Below are positions 16,926 to 26,278 of a stretch of DNA of 50,517 bases, piece after piece. A program made the translations under genes and the position numbers. The notes under the pieces were generated by a model that worked only from the letters and a program-made list of their open reading frames with translations, did no database searches and was not told the DNA's origin. The DNA is from Dechloromonas sp. (lineage in GTDB: Bacteria; Pseudomonadota; Gammaproteobacteria; Burkholderiales; Rhodocyclaceae). The stretch spans positions 1-50,517 of the forward strand of contig WBUO01000007.1 in the NCBI GenBank assembly GCA_008933675.1, read 5' to 3'. Each line of letters opens with the position of its first letter. The stretch's first letter is position 1.

Positions 16926-17712
16926 TCCGGCCGCTCTCCTGCGCAAGCTCGGGCATTCGGTCGTCGACCGGATATGGCGCCTTGGTTTTGCCGCGCGCTT
17001 CCTGTTTGCCATCCTGCGCTTCTCCGGGGCTTCCTTTCGTCGCCTGCCGCTGACCATCCGCGAGGTCTATTTCAGTGGGGTGCTGTCGCTGCTGATCATT
17101 TCGGTTTCCGGGCTCTTCGTCGGTCTGGTACTGGGCCTGCAGGGGTATGAGACGCTGCAGCGCTATGGTTCGACGGAAGCGCTGGGTATCCTCGTTGCGC
17201 TGTCGCTGGTTCGCGAGCTGGGCCCCGTCGTTGCCGGCCTGCTCTTCGCTTCGCGCGCCGGTTCCTCGATTACCGCGGAAATCGGCCTGATGAAGGCAAC
17301 CGAGCAGCTAAAGGCGATGGACATGATGGCAGTCAATCCGATCGCTCGCGTCATTGCCCCGCGTTTCTGGGGGGGCGTCATCTCGATGCCCTTGCTGGCC
17401 GCACTGTTCTCGGCCATGGGCGTGCTTGGCGGCTGGCTGATCGGGGTCGTCTTCATCGGGGTCGATGACGGCGCCTTCTGGTCGCAGATGCAGGCGGGTG
17501 TTGATTTTCGCTACGACATCGTCAATGGTGTCATCAAGAGTTTTGTGTTCGGCATCGCGGTTTCGCTGATCGCCGTTTTCGAAGGCTACGATTCCGTGCC
17601 AACCGCCGAAGGCGTGTCGCGGGCCATCACGCGGACCGTGGTGACGTCGGCGCTGGCCATCCTGGCGCTGGATTTCGTCCTGACTTCGTTCATGTTCCGG
17701 GGAACTTCATGA
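16918..17712 (+). CDS. mlaE: Phospholipid transport permease MlaE
   Basis: The ATG at 16918 overlaps the mlaF stop by 8 bases. The 264-residue product shows the MlaE/YrbE permease pattern: an N-terminal amphipathic part, about five membrane helices, and the conserved stretches LGLQGYETLQRYGS, RELGPVVAGLLFASRAGSS and ITAEIGLMKATEQL. It is the membrane-embedded subunit that, with MlaF and MlaD, extracts or inserts phospholipids. The stop overlaps mlaD as ATGA. Length and motifs are ordinary for the family. Confidence 0.95.
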   Translation: MVDPAALLRKLGHSVVDRIWRLGFAARFLFAILRFSGASFRRLPLTIREVYFSGVLSLLIISVSGLFVGLVLGLQGYETLQRYGSTEALGILVALSLVRELGPVVAGLLFASRAGSSITAEIGLMKATEQLKAMDMMAVNPIARVIAPRFWGGVISMPLLAALFSAMGVLGGWLIGVVFIGVDDGAFWSQMQAGVDFRYDIVNGVIKSFVFGIAVSLIAVFEGYDSVPTAEGVSRAITRTVVTSALAILALDFVLTSFMFRGTS

Positions 17713-18179
17713 ACCGTACCGTTCTCGACCTCTGGGTCGGCATTTTCGTAGCCATCGGCATCGCCTCGTTGATGTTCCTGGCGCTCAAGGTCGGCAACCT
17801 TTCGTCGGCTCATCTGTCCGAAACATATGCGCTGCAGGCCAAGTTCGACAACATCGGCGGGCTGAAGGTGCGCGGACCGGTGAAGAGCGCCGGTGTGGTC
17901 GTCGGCCGGATCGCCGATATCCGCTTCGATCCGTCTACTTACGAGGCCGTGGTGACGATGAATATCGATGGTCGCTACCAGTTCCCGCGCGATACCTTCG
18001 CTTCGATCTACACGGCCGGCCTGCTCGGCGAACAGTATGTCGGCTTCGATGTCGGCGGCGACGAGGCCATGCTGAAACCAGGCGATACAATTTCGAAAAC
18101 GCAGTCAGCCGTGGTTCTGGAAAAATTGATCAGCCAGTTCCTTTTCAGCAAGGCTTCGGAAGGACAGGAAACGAAATGA
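17709..18179 (+). CDS. mlaD: MCE-domain lipid-binding protein MlaD
   Basis: The 156-residue protein has one N-terminal membrane helix (about 7-25) and a single MCE domain. The domain includes ALQAKFDNIGGLKVRGPVKSAGVVVGRI and a GLLGEQYVGFD motif, the standard plan of MlaD. It forms a hexameric ring on the periplasmic face of MlaFE, through which lipids pass. It is coupled to mlaE (ATGA) and to the downstream mlaA gene (ATGA). Confidence 0.95.
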   Translation: MNRTVLDLWVGIFVAIGIASLMFLALKVGNLSSAHLSETYALQAKFDNIGGLKVRGPVKSAGVVVGRIADIRFDPSTYEAVVTMNIDGRYQFPRDTFASIYTAGLLGEQYVGFDVGGDEAMLKPGDTISKTQSAVVLEKLISQFLFSKASEGQETK

Positions 18180-18895
18180 GACGGATGGAACCCTTGATCA
18201 GGCGTACGCTCGGTGCCTTGCTGGTGGCCTGTTCCGTGGTTGCCGGCAACCTTGTCGCCGAAGAAAACCCGCGCGATCCCTATGAGGGGTTCAACCGCAG
18301 CATGTTTGCAGTCAACGAGGTAGTGGACAAGTACGCAGCCAAACCGGTCGCCCAAGCTTACGACAGTGTCGCGCCGTTGCCGGTCAAGGCGGCGGTCGGG
18401 AATTTCTTCGGCAATACCGGCGAACTCTGGGTCGGCGTCAATAGCGCCCTGCAGGGCAAGTTCGCTGATGCCGGCATCGATATCGGACGTTTGCTGATCA
18501 ATTCGACCATTGGCATCTTCGGTCTCTTCGATGTCGCCAGTGAACTCGGCCTGGAGCGGCATGACGAGGATTTCGGTCAGACGCTGGCCGTCTGGGGCGT
18601 CGGGGATGGCGGCTTCGTCTTCTGGCCCGGACTGGGGCCGAGGACGGTGCGCGATACCGCCGGCTGGGGTGTCGACTACGCTGTCGATCCGGTACGTTTC
18701 TTCGATCCGACCGGTGTGCGCGATGGCGCGATGATCGTCCGCTTCGTCGATATCCGCGCCAGTCTGCTGCCCTCCGACAAGGTCGTCGAGGAAGCCGCGC
18801 TCGATAAATACGCCTACATTCGCGATGCCTATCTGCAACGTCGCCGCAACCAGATCTACGATGGCCGCCCGCCGCGGCAAGACGACGATTACTGA
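18176..18895 (+). CDS. mlaA: Outer-membrane lipoprotein MlaA (VacJ)
   Basis: The 239-residue VacJ/MlaA family protein has a lipobox LVAC with Cys19 and the family motifs DPYEGFNRSMFAVNEVVDK and VNSALQGKFADAGIDIGRLLINST, plus GWGVDYAVDPVRF. MlaA sits in the outer membrane, usually with porins, and removes phospholipids from the outer leaflet for transfer to MlaC. The first ATG overlaps the mlaD stop; a second Met three codons later is an alternative start that keeps the lipobox. In enterobacteria mlaA is unlinked from mlaFEDCB. Its place inside the operon here is common in betaproteobacteria. Confidence 0.94.
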   Translation: MRRMEPLIRRTLGALLVACSVVAGNLVAEENPRDPYEGFNRSMFAVNEVVDKYAAKPVAQAYDSVAPLPVKAAVGNFFGNTGELWVGVNSALQGKFADAGIDIGRLLINSTIGIFGLFDVASELGLERHDEDFGQTLAVWGVGDGGFVFWPGLGPRTVRDTAGWGVDYAVDPVRFFDPTGVRDGAMIVRFVDIRASLLPSDKVVEEAALDKYAYIRDAYLQRRRNQIYDGRPPRQDDDY

Positions 18896-18912
18896 GATAT
18901 TCCAGCCCAACT

Positions 18913-19545
18913 ATGCACAAGATGAAAAAACTGATCGCTCTGGCTGCCGTTGCCTGCCTGTCCCTGCCGGCCTTTGCCCAGCAGCCCCCCAATGACCTCG
19001 TTCAGCAGGTTACCGAGGAGGTTCTGGAGATCATCCGCAAGGATCGCGACATCCAGAATGGCAGCACGAGCAAGGTCATCGAGTTGGTGGACAAGAAGGT
19101 GCTGCCGCACTTCAACTTCACGCGCATGACTGCGCTGGCAGTCGGTAAGGACTGGCGCAAGGCAACACCGCCACAGCAGCAGCAACTGGCCGGCGAATTC
19201 AAGACCCTGCTGGTGCGCACCTACGCCAATGCTCTGACCGGCTATCGCAACCAGAAGGTCGTCTACAAGCCGTTCAAGATGAAACCCGATGAGACCGATG
19301 TGCTGGTCCGTACCGAGGTTCAGCAGCCCGGCAACAAGCCGATCCAGCTCGACTACAGTCTGGAGCTCAAGGACGGTGCCTGGAAGGTCTATGACGTAAC
19401 GGTCGCCGGCATCAGTCTGGTCACCAACTACCGTGACCAGTTTGGCCAGGAAGTGCGCAATGGCGGTATCGACGGTCTGGTTGCCTCGATTGCTGCCAAG
19501 AACCGTTCGCTGGAGGCCTCTCAGGCCAAGGCCGAGAAAAAATGA
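18913..19545 (+). CDS. mlaC: Periplasmic phospholipid carrier MlaC
   Basis: The 210-residue protein has a cleavable signal peptide (ending SLPAFA before QQPP) and the Ttg2D/MlaC domain with motifs VLPHFNFTRMTALAVGKDW and WKVYDVTVAGISLVTNYR. It ferries phospholipids between MlaA and the MlaFEDB complex. A second Met three codons in gives an equally good signal peptide, so the exact start is uncertain. It follows mlaA after 17 bases, and its stop overlaps mlaB (ATGA). Confidence 0.94.
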   Translation: MHKMKKLIALAAVACLSLPAFAQQPPNDLVQQVTEEVLEIIRKDRDIQNGSTSKVIELVDKKVLPHFNFTRMTALAVGKDWRKATPPQQQQLAGEFKTLLVRTYANALTGYRNQKVVYKPFKMKPDETDVLVRTEVQQPGNKPIQLDYSLELKDGAWKVYDVTVAGISLVTNYRDQFGQEVRNGGIDGLVASIAAKNRSLEASQAKAEKK

Positions 19546-19823
19546 TCGAACGCGACGGAGGGCGCCTGCTGGTCACGGCGCCGCTGATCATGGCCAATGC
19601 CCGCGGCCTGCTCGATGCAGGCCGTGCTGCTTTGCAGCCGGGCGAGCAGGTCTTCGATTTCGCCCAGGTCGGCGAGGCTGATTCCTCGGCGCTGGTGGTC
19701 ATGCTCGGCTGGTTGCGGGCGGCGGCCACCGCCCGTGCCAGCATCCGCTTTTTGAATATTCCGGTTGGCGTCGTGTCGCTGGCCGAACTGTACGGCGTCA
19801 GCGAATTGCTGCCCCTCGCCTGA
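19542..19823 (+). CDS. mlaB: STAS-domain protein MlaB
   Basis: This small 93-residue STAS protein has a central FAQVGEADSSALVVMLGWLR stretch matching the conserved DSSAL loop of STAS proteins. MlaB binds MlaF on the cytoplasmic face and is needed for activity and stability of the Mla complex. The start overlaps mlaC (ATGA). It is followed after 9 bases by an ABC exporter gene, so the transcript probably continues. Confidence 0.9.
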   Translation: MIERDGGRLLVTAPLIMANARGLLDAGRAALQPGEQVFDFAQVGEADSSALVVMLGWLRAAATARASIRFLNIPVGVVSLAELYGVSELLPLA

Positions 19824-19832
19824 GGGGCGTCC

Positions 19833-20552
19833 ATGGCCGCCGCGGTTTCCATCGTCGACGTCGTCAAGCGTTTCGGTTCGCTGCAAGCGCTGGCCGGGGT
19901 TTCGCTCGAAATCGGCGAAGGCGAGTTCTTCGGCCTGCTCGGGCCGAACGGCGCCGGCAAGACAACGCTGATCTCGACGCTGGCCGGCTTGGTGCGGCCG
20001 GATTCGGGGACGCTGAAGGTGATGGGCTACGACGTCATCGCCGACTTCCGCGAAGCTCGCCGCCGGCTCGGCGTGGTGCCGCAGGAACTGGTCTTCGATC
20101 CCTTCTTCAACGTGCGCGAAACGCTGCGCATCCAGTCCGGCTATTTCGGCATCCGCAAGAACGACGACTGGATCGACGAAATCCTCGCCAACCTTGACCT
20201 GACCGGCAAGGCCGAGACCAACATGCGCCGCCTGTCGGGCGGCATGAAGCGCCGCGTGCTGGTCGCCCAGGCCCTGGTGCACAAGCCGCCGGTGATCGTC
20301 CTCGACGAGCCGACCGCCGGCGTGGACGTCGAACTGCGCCAGGGGCTGTGGCAGTTCGTCCGTCGCCTCAATGCCGAGGGGCACACCATCATCCTGACCA
20401 CGCACTATCTGGAAGAGGCGGAAGCCATGTGCAACCGCATCGCGCTGATGAAACAGGGCAAGGTGGTGGCGCTCGATACCACGGCCAACCTGATGGCCGA
20501 GCATCCGGGGGCGTCGCTGGAAGAAGTGTTCATGCGGACGATGCGGGCATGA
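19833..20552 (+). CDS. yadG: ABC-2 exporter ATP-binding protein (YadG-like)
   Basis: This 239-residue ATPase has Walker A GPNGAGKT (37-44), signature RLSGGMKRR, Walker B VIVLDEPTAGVD and H-loop LTTHYLEEAE. The GPNGAGKT/YLEEAE pattern is typical of the DrrA/CcmA/YadG group that works with ABC-2 permeases. The permease gene follows with an ATGA overlap. The substrate is unknown. Placement between mlaB and ibaG-murA, a conserved betaproteobacterial arrangement, hints at an envelope role, but no direct evidence is visible. Confidence 0.9.
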   Translation: MAAAVSIVDVVKRFGSLQALAGVSLEIGEGEFFGLLGPNGAGKTTLISTLAGLVRPDSGTLKVMGYDVIADFREARRRLGVVPQELVFDPFFNVRETLRIQSGYFGIRKNDDWIDEILANLDLTGKAETNMRRLSGGMKRRVLVAQALVHKPPVIVLDEPTAGVDVELRQGLWQFVRRLNAEGHTIILTTHYLEEAEAMCNRIALMKQGKVVALDTTANLMAEHPGASLEEVFMRTMRA

Positions 20553-21301
20553 TCGGTTTCTGGACCCTGTTCGAAAAGGAAATGCTGCGTTTCTGGAAGG
20601 TCGCCTTCCAGACCGTCGCCGCGCCGGTGCTGACGGCGCTGCTCTACCTGCTGATCTTCGGCCATGTGCTGGAGGATCACGTGCGGGTGCATGGCGTGCC
20701 CTACACCAGCTTCCTGATTCCCGGCCTGGTGATGATGCAGGTGCTGCAGAACGCCTTCGCCAACTCGTCATCGAGCCTGATCCAAGCCAAGATCACCGGC
20801 TCCATCGTGTTCGTGCTGCTGCCGCCGATTCCCTACAGCGCCTTCTTCGCCGCCTACGTGCTGGCAGCCATGGTGCGCGGCCTGATGGTCGGTGTCGGCG
20901 TGCTGCTGGCGACCGTCTGGTTCGTCGATCTGCAGGTCGTGGCGCCGCTGTGGATCGTCGCTTTCGCCGTCATCAGCGGCGCGCTGTTCGGCGCGCTGGG
21001 CATGATCGCCGGCATCTGGGTCGAGAAGTTCGACCAGCTGGCGGCTTTCCAGAATTTCCTGATCATGCCGCTGACCATGCTCTCCGGCGTCTTTTACTCG
21101 ATCTACACCTTGCCCGGTTTCTGGCAGGGCGTGTCGCATTACAATCCTGTTTTCTACATGATCGACGGCTTCCGCTACGGCTTTTTCGGCGTCTCCGACG
21201 TGTCGCCGCTGCTCAGTTTCGGCATCGTCTTCGCCAGCTTCGCCGCCGTCACCCTGCTGACGCTGCATTTGCTCAAGCGCGGCTGGAAACTCAGAGGCTG
21301 A
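20549..21301 (+). CDS. yadH: ABC-2 type exporter permease (YadH-like)
   Basis: The ATG at 20549 lies in an ATGA overlap with the ATPase gene; earlier in-frame codons would run inside that gene. The 250-residue protein begins with the amphipathic IGFWTLFEKEMLRFWKV helix and has six membrane segments, with the ABC-2 motif region AFQNFLIMPLTMLSGVFYSI. It pairs with the preceding ATPase. The cargo is unknown. Confidence 0.9.
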   Translation: MIGFWTLFEKEMLRFWKVAFQTVAAPVLTALLYLLIFGHVLEDHVRVHGVPYTSFLIPGLVMMQVLQNAFANSSSSLIQAKITGSIVFVLLPPIPYSAFFAAYVLAAMVRGLMVGVGVLLATVWFVDLQVVAPLWIVAFAVISGALFGALGMIAGIWVEKFDQLAAFQNFLIMPLTMLSGVFYSIYTLPGFWQGVSHYNPVFYMIDGFRYGFFGVSDVSPLLSFGIVFASFAAVTLLTLHLLKRGWKLRG

Positions 21302-21304
21302 ACC

Positions 21305-22796
<1,492 letters not shown>

Positions 22797-22872
22797 CGCA
22801 TGAAGGAATGCAGCCCGGCGGCAGCAGAATCGCTGTTCGCCCGTCGGGTCGACAAAAAAAGAAAAAAAGCCT

Positions 22873-22900
22873 TTGCGTTCCGGCCCGACTGCCCCATACT
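22873..22900 (+). promoter_or_regulatory. Possible sigma-70 promoter of the cold-shock gene
   Basis: TTGCGT (22873-22878) and CATACT (22895-22900) lie 16 bases apart in the 213-base space between murA and the cold-shock gene. This would give a leader of about 100 bases, the long 5' UTR expected of cspA-type genes. The -10 matches only four of six bases. Just upstream is an A-rich stretch (22853-22869) with no clear hairpin. Confidence 0.3.
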
Positions 22901-23009
22901 CCGAGCCTCGGGATTTCCAGGCAGTGTGTTGTTCCTGCACCGTAATCGGTTTGTCAGCTCCTCGGTCTTGGTTCTCGTATTTTTCAATTTTTTCCAAGGA
23001 TGCATTCAA

Positions 23010-23216
23010 ATGGCAACTGGTACCGTCAAGTGGTTCAACGATTCCAAAGGTTTCGGCTTCATTTCTCCGTCTGAAGGTGGTGAAGACCTCTTCGCTCACT
23101 TTTCCGCAATTCAAGGCAACGGTTTCAAGACCCTGGCCGAAAACCAGAAGGTGACCTTCGACGTCGTCACCGGCCCGAAGGGCAAGCAGGCTGCGAATAT
23201 CCGCCCGGCCGAATAA
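23010..23216 (+). CDS. cspA: Cold-shock protein of the CspA family
   Basis: This 68-residue single cold-shock domain has RNP1 KGFGFI and RNP2 DLFAHF and starts [11 protein letters not shown]. It binds single-stranded RNA or DNA and acts as an RNA chaperone. The ATG at 23010 is preceded by AAGGA at 9 bases; upstream in-frame codons do not resemble a cold-shock domain. It is flanked by a long leader and a strong terminator, so it forms its own transcript. Whether it is induced by cold cannot be told from the sequence. Confidence 0.95.
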   Translation: MATGTVKWFNDSKGFGFISPSEGGEDLFAHFSAIQGNGFKTLAENQKVTFDVVTGPKGKQAANIRPAE

Positions 23217-23240
23217 GCCAGCGCAACAGCCTGTATCGAG

Positions 23241-23264
23241 AAGCCCGGTTCGCCGGGCTTTTTT
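23241..23264 (+). terminator. Rho-independent terminator after the cold-shock gene
   Basis: An 8-bp perfect stem, AAGCCCGG and CCGGGCTT, closes a TTCG tetraloop and is followed by a T run. It begins 24 bases after the stop codon. Confidence 0.93.
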
Positions 23265-23278
23265 GCGTTTACGGCCGG

Positions 23279-23307
23279 TTGTGCATGGCATGGCCAGCGC
23301 CCATAAT
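23279..23307 (+). promoter_or_regulatory. Sigma-70 promoter of the TRAP transporter operon
   Basis: TTGTGC (23279-23284) and CATAAT (23302-23307) are separated by 17 bases. They lie 36 bases before the dctP ATG, which also has a strong AAGGAG ribosome site. They sit directly after the cold-shock terminator. Confidence 0.5.
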
Positions 23308-23342
23308 CCCCGCTTTACACAAAGAAGCATAAGGAGAGAGAA

Positions 23343-24365
23343 ATGCTGCGCAGAACCTTTGTCGCGACTGCCGTGATGACCGCCCTGCTGACTGCCACTG
23401 GCGCCCAGGCCCAGACTTACCGTGCCGAATACCGGTTGTCGACAACCCTCGGCCCGGCCTTTCCCTGGGGCCAGGCCGGCGAGCGCTGGATCGAACTGGT
23501 CCGCGAAAAGACCCAGGGCCGCATCAACATCAAGCTGTATTCCGGCAATTCCCTGGTCGGCGGCGAACAGACCCGCGAGTTCACCGCGATCCGCCAGGGC
23601 GTCATCGACATGTCGATCGGCTCGACGATCAACTGGTCGCCGCAGATCAAGGAACTCAACCTCTTCTCGCTGCCTTTCCTGATGCCCGACTACAAGGCGA
23701 TGGATGCGCTGACCCAGGGCGAGGTCGGCAAGGACCTGTTCTCCATCCTCGACAAGCGCGGCGACGTCGTGCCGCTGGCCTGGGGTGAGAACGGCTTCCG
23801 CGAGATGTCGAACTCGAAGCGGGCGATCACTTCGCCGGCCGACATGAAGGGCATGAAGTTCCGCGTCGTCGGGTCGCCGTTGTACAACGAGACCTTCACC
23901 GCGCTCGGCGCCAACCCGACCCAGATGAGCTGGGCCGATGCCCAGCCGGCGCTGGCTTCCGGTGCTGTCGACGGCCAGGAAAACCCGCTCTCGGTGTTCG
24001 TTGCTGCCAAGCTGACCAACGTCGGCCAGAAGCACCTGACGCTGTGGCATTACGTCGCCGATCCGCTGATCTTCGTGGTCAACCGCCAGGTCTGGAACAG
24101 CTGGACGCCGGCCGACCGCGAGGCGGTTCGCCAGGCGGCGCTGCAGGCCGGACGCGAGAACGTCGACAAGGCACGCAAGGGCATCGCCGGCAGCGACAAC
24201 GCGGTACTCAAGCAGATCGAGGCCTCCGGCGTCACCGTCACCCATCTGACGCCCGAGCAGCGCGAAGCTTTCGTCAAGGCGACGCGCCCGGTGTACGACA
24301 AGTGGGCGAAGACGATAGGCGCCGATCTGGTGAAGAAGGCTGAAGCCGCGATCGCCAAGCGCTGA
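23343..24365 (+). CDS. dctP: TRAP transporter periplasmic solute-binding protein DctP
   Basis: The 340-residue DctP-family protein has a signal peptide ending TGAQA before QTYRAEYR. Family motifs include WIELVREKTQGRINIKLYSG, the GLR-like segment MKGMKFRVVGSPLYNETF with the conserved Arg that pairs with substrate carboxylates, and WADAQPALASGAVDGQENP. It captures an organic acid (probably a C4-dicarboxylate or similar) for the DctQM permease encoded downstream. AAGGAG lies 6 bases before the ATG. The ligand cannot be told from sequence alone. Confidence 0.92.
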   Translation: MLRRTFVATAVMTALLTATGAQAQTYRAEYRLSTTLGPAFPWGQAGERWIELVREKTQGRINIKLYSGNSLVGGEQTREFTAIRQGVIDMSIGSTINWSPQIKELNLFSLPFLMPDYKAMDALTQGEVGKDLFSILDKRGDVVPLAWGENGFREMSNSKRAITSPADMKGMKFRVVGSPLYNETFTALGANPTQMSWADAQPALASGAVDGQENPLSVFVAAKLTNVGQKHLTLWHYVADPLIFVVNRQVWNSWTPADREAVRQAALQAGRENVDKARKGIAGSDNAVLKQIEASGVTVTHLTPEQREAFVKATRPVYDKWAKTIGADLVKKAEAAIAKR

Positions 24366-24380
24366 TTTTCCTCCCTTGTG

Positions 24381-24410
24381 CCACGCCGGCCCGCGTCGGC
24401 GTGGTTTTTC
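24381..24410 (+). terminator. Intercistronic terminator/attenuator between dctP and dctQ
   Basis: An 8-bp stem (CCACGCCG and CGGCGTGG) with an 8-base loop is followed by five T. It starts 15 bases after dctP and 16 bases before dctQ. Partial termination here would give more of the soluble binding protein than of the membrane subunits. Confidence 0.75.
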
Positions 24411-24425
24411 ATTTGTAAAGCCCCC

Positions 24426-24908
24426 ATGTCTCACTTCGATCCGGCCGCCGACGGCGGCAAGCTGACGCTCGCGCGTCTCGAGCGTTTCCTGATGGGCGCC
24501 TCGATGGCGCTGCTCTGCGGCCTGACGATGGCCAACGTCGTCGTCCGGTACTTCACCGATTATTCCTTTGCCTTCACCGAAGAGGTTTCGGTCGCCTTGC
24601 TGGTGATCATGACCCTGGTCGGTGCCTCGCACGCCTTCAAGACCGGCCATCACATCGCCATCGACTATCTGGTCGCCCGCGGACCGCGGCTGAAGGCGGC
24701 CGCCTACCGTTTTTCGATGGCCTGCAGCCTGCTGATGTTCGGCCTGCTCGCCTGGTACGGTGCGCGGATGACCTGGGATGACTACACCTTCGAAGTCACC
24801 TCACCGTCGCTCGGCGTGCCGCAATGGTGGTACACGATCTGGCTGCCGCTGCTCTCGCTGCTGATCGCGCTGCGCGTGCTGGTCCTGCTGCTGCGGGGTG
24901 AGAAATGA
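24426..24908 (+). CDS. dctQ: TRAP transporter small membrane subunit DctQ
   Basis: The 160-residue protein has four membrane helices and the DctQ family pattern (NVVVRYF, FTEEVSVALLVIMTLVGASHAF, GHHIAIDYL). The ATG at 24426 follows the attenuator; an in-frame codon upstream would fall inside the hairpin. DctQ forms the transporter with DctM. The stop overlaps dctM as ATGA. Confidence 0.92.
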   Translation: MSHFDPAADGGKLTLARLERFLMGASMALLCGLTMANVVVRYFTDYSFAFTEEVSVALLVIMTLVGASHAFKTGHHIAIDYLVARGPRLKAAAYRFSMACSLLMFGLLAWYGARMTWDDYTFEVTSPSLGVPQWWYTIWLPLLSLLIALRVLVLLLRGEK

Positions 24909-26188
24909 TGGACTGGCTGCTCTTCGGGCTGTTCCTGACGCTGATGCTGGCCGGCGTGCCGATCGCCGTCGCCATGGGCCTGGCCGGCGTTGCCGTCGTT
25001 GCGGTTGCCGACTTCGGCATGCTGTCGCTGCCGACCAACGTCTATACCGGTGTCGCCAAGTATCCGCTGATGGCCATCCCGGTCTTCGTCATCGCCGGGC
25101 TGATCTTCGAGCGCGCCGGCGTCGCCGCCGGCATCGTCCGCTTCGTTTCGGCCATCGTCGGCCAGCGCCGCGGCAGTCTGGCCATCGTCGCCGTCCTGGT
25201 GGCGATGATCATGGGCGGCATATCCGGTTCCGGGCCGGCCGATTCGGCGGCGGTCGGGGCGGTGATGCTGCCGTCGATGCTCAAGGCCGGCTACCCGCGC
25301 GCCTTCACCGCTTCGGTGATCGCCTCCGCCGGTTCGACCGGCATCCTGATCCCGCCGTCGATCGCGTTGATCATCTACAGCCTGCTGGTGCCGGCGGCGT
25401 CGGTGCCGGCGCTGTTCGCGGCCGGTATCATTCCCGGCATCCTGGTCGGCGTGGCGCTGATCCTGATGGCCTGGTGGTTGTCGGTGCGTAACGACTTCGA
25501 GGCTGACGTCAGCGCGGCGCGGCCGCCGTTCTGGCAGAGCCTGCGCGAAGCGGCGTGGGGGCTGGCAGCGCCGGTGATCATCCTCGGCGGCATGCGCAGC
25601 GGCCTGTTCACGCCGACCGAAGCGGCCGTCGTCGCCGTCTTCTACGGCATCTTCGTCGGCACCGTGATCAATCGCCAGCTCGGCTGGAACGACATCTGGA
25701 AAGTCTTCGTCGAAGCCGCCGAGATTTCCTCGGTGATCATGATCATCATCGCCCTGGCTAGCGTTTTCGCCTGGGCCAGTTCCACGCTGAGCACCTTCGA
25801 CCGGCTGGCGCAGACGGTGCTCGGCACCGGGCTGAGCGAAACCGGCATGCTGCTGATGATCCAGGGGCTGCTGCTGGTCGCCGGCATGTTCCTCGACGCC
25901 ATCTCGATCTACTTCATCTTCCTGCCGCTGCTGGTGCCGATCGCCATGCACTTCCAGTGGGATCTGGTGTGGTTCGGCGTGATCATCACGATGAACCTGG
26001 CGCTCGGTCAGTTCACGCCGCCGATGGGCGTCAACCTGATGGTCACCTGCCGGATGGCCGGCATCGGCATGGACAGCACGCTACGCTGGGTGCTGTGGAT
26101 GGTGCTGGCGATGGGATCGACGGTGCTGCTCGTCACCTTCGTGCCGGAACTGGCACTGTGGCTGCCGCGTCACCTTGGTTACCTGTAG
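24905..26188 (+). CDS. dctM: TRAP transporter large permease subunit DctM
   Basis: The 427-residue protein has about 11-13 membrane segments. Family motifs include MAIPVFVIAGLIFERAGVA, GGISGSGPADSAAVGAVMLPSM (sodium- and substrate-site region), AGSTGILIPPSIALIIYS and LGQFTPPMGVNLMVTCRMAG. It is the sodium-coupled permease that works with DctP and DctQ. It overlaps dctQ (ATGA). Length and motifs are typical. Confidence 0.95.
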   Translation: MMDWLLFGLFLTLMLAGVPIAVAMGLAGVAVVAVADFGMLSLPTNVYTGVAKYPLMAIPVFVIAGLIFERAGVAAGIVRFVSAIVGQRRGSLAIVAVLVAMIMGGISGSGPADSAAVGAVMLPSMLKAGYPRAFTASVIASAGSTGILIPPSIALIIYSLLVPAASVPALFAAGIIPGILVGVALILMAWWLSVRNDFEADVSAARPPFWQSLREAAWGLAAPVIILGGMRSGLFTPTEAAVVAVFYGIFVGTVINRQLGWNDIWKVFVEAAEISSVIMIIIALASVFAWASSTLSTFDRLAQTVLGTGLSETGMLLMIQGLLLVAGMFLDAISIYFIFLPLLVPIAMHFQWDLVWFGVIITMNLALGQFTPPMGVNLMVTCRMAGIGMDSTLRWVLWMVLAMGSTVLLVTFVPELALWLPRHLGYL

Positions 26189-26189
26189 G

Positions 26190-26214
26190 CGCGCTTTATC
26201 GCCCCGATAGCGCG
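26190..26214 (+). terminator. Hairpin after dctM, possible terminator
   Basis: Two bases after the dctM stop there is a hairpin with a 6-bp stem (CGCGCT and AGCGCG), a 2-base bulge, a 4-bp inner stem (ATCG and CGAT) and a CCC loop. No T run follows, so it may instead be an mRNA 3' stabiliser or a Rho-assisted end. Confidence 0.35.
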
Positions 26215-26244
26215 TGTCGCGGCCGGGGCGGCGGGTGCTTGCGG

Positions 26245-26250
26245 TAAAAT
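26245..26250 (+). promoter_or_regulatory. Possible -10 box (TAAAAT) of hisG
   Basis: TAAAAT lies 28 bases before the hisG GTG within GCGGTAAAATGCGG. No clear -35 is visible. It resembles the box ahead of mlaF. Confidence 0.3.
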
Positions 26251-26278
26251 GCGGTCTTTGTCTTCAGGCTGAATCCCC

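Noticed and set aside
16008-17057. N-terminal extension of prsR by about 350 codons
   Set aside because: It is antisense to mlaF and mlaE, lies upstream of the TATAAT box, and adds nothing like a receiver or sensor domain.
22853-22869. A-rich tract after murA considered as half of a terminator
   Set aside because: No stable stem adjoins it on either strand.
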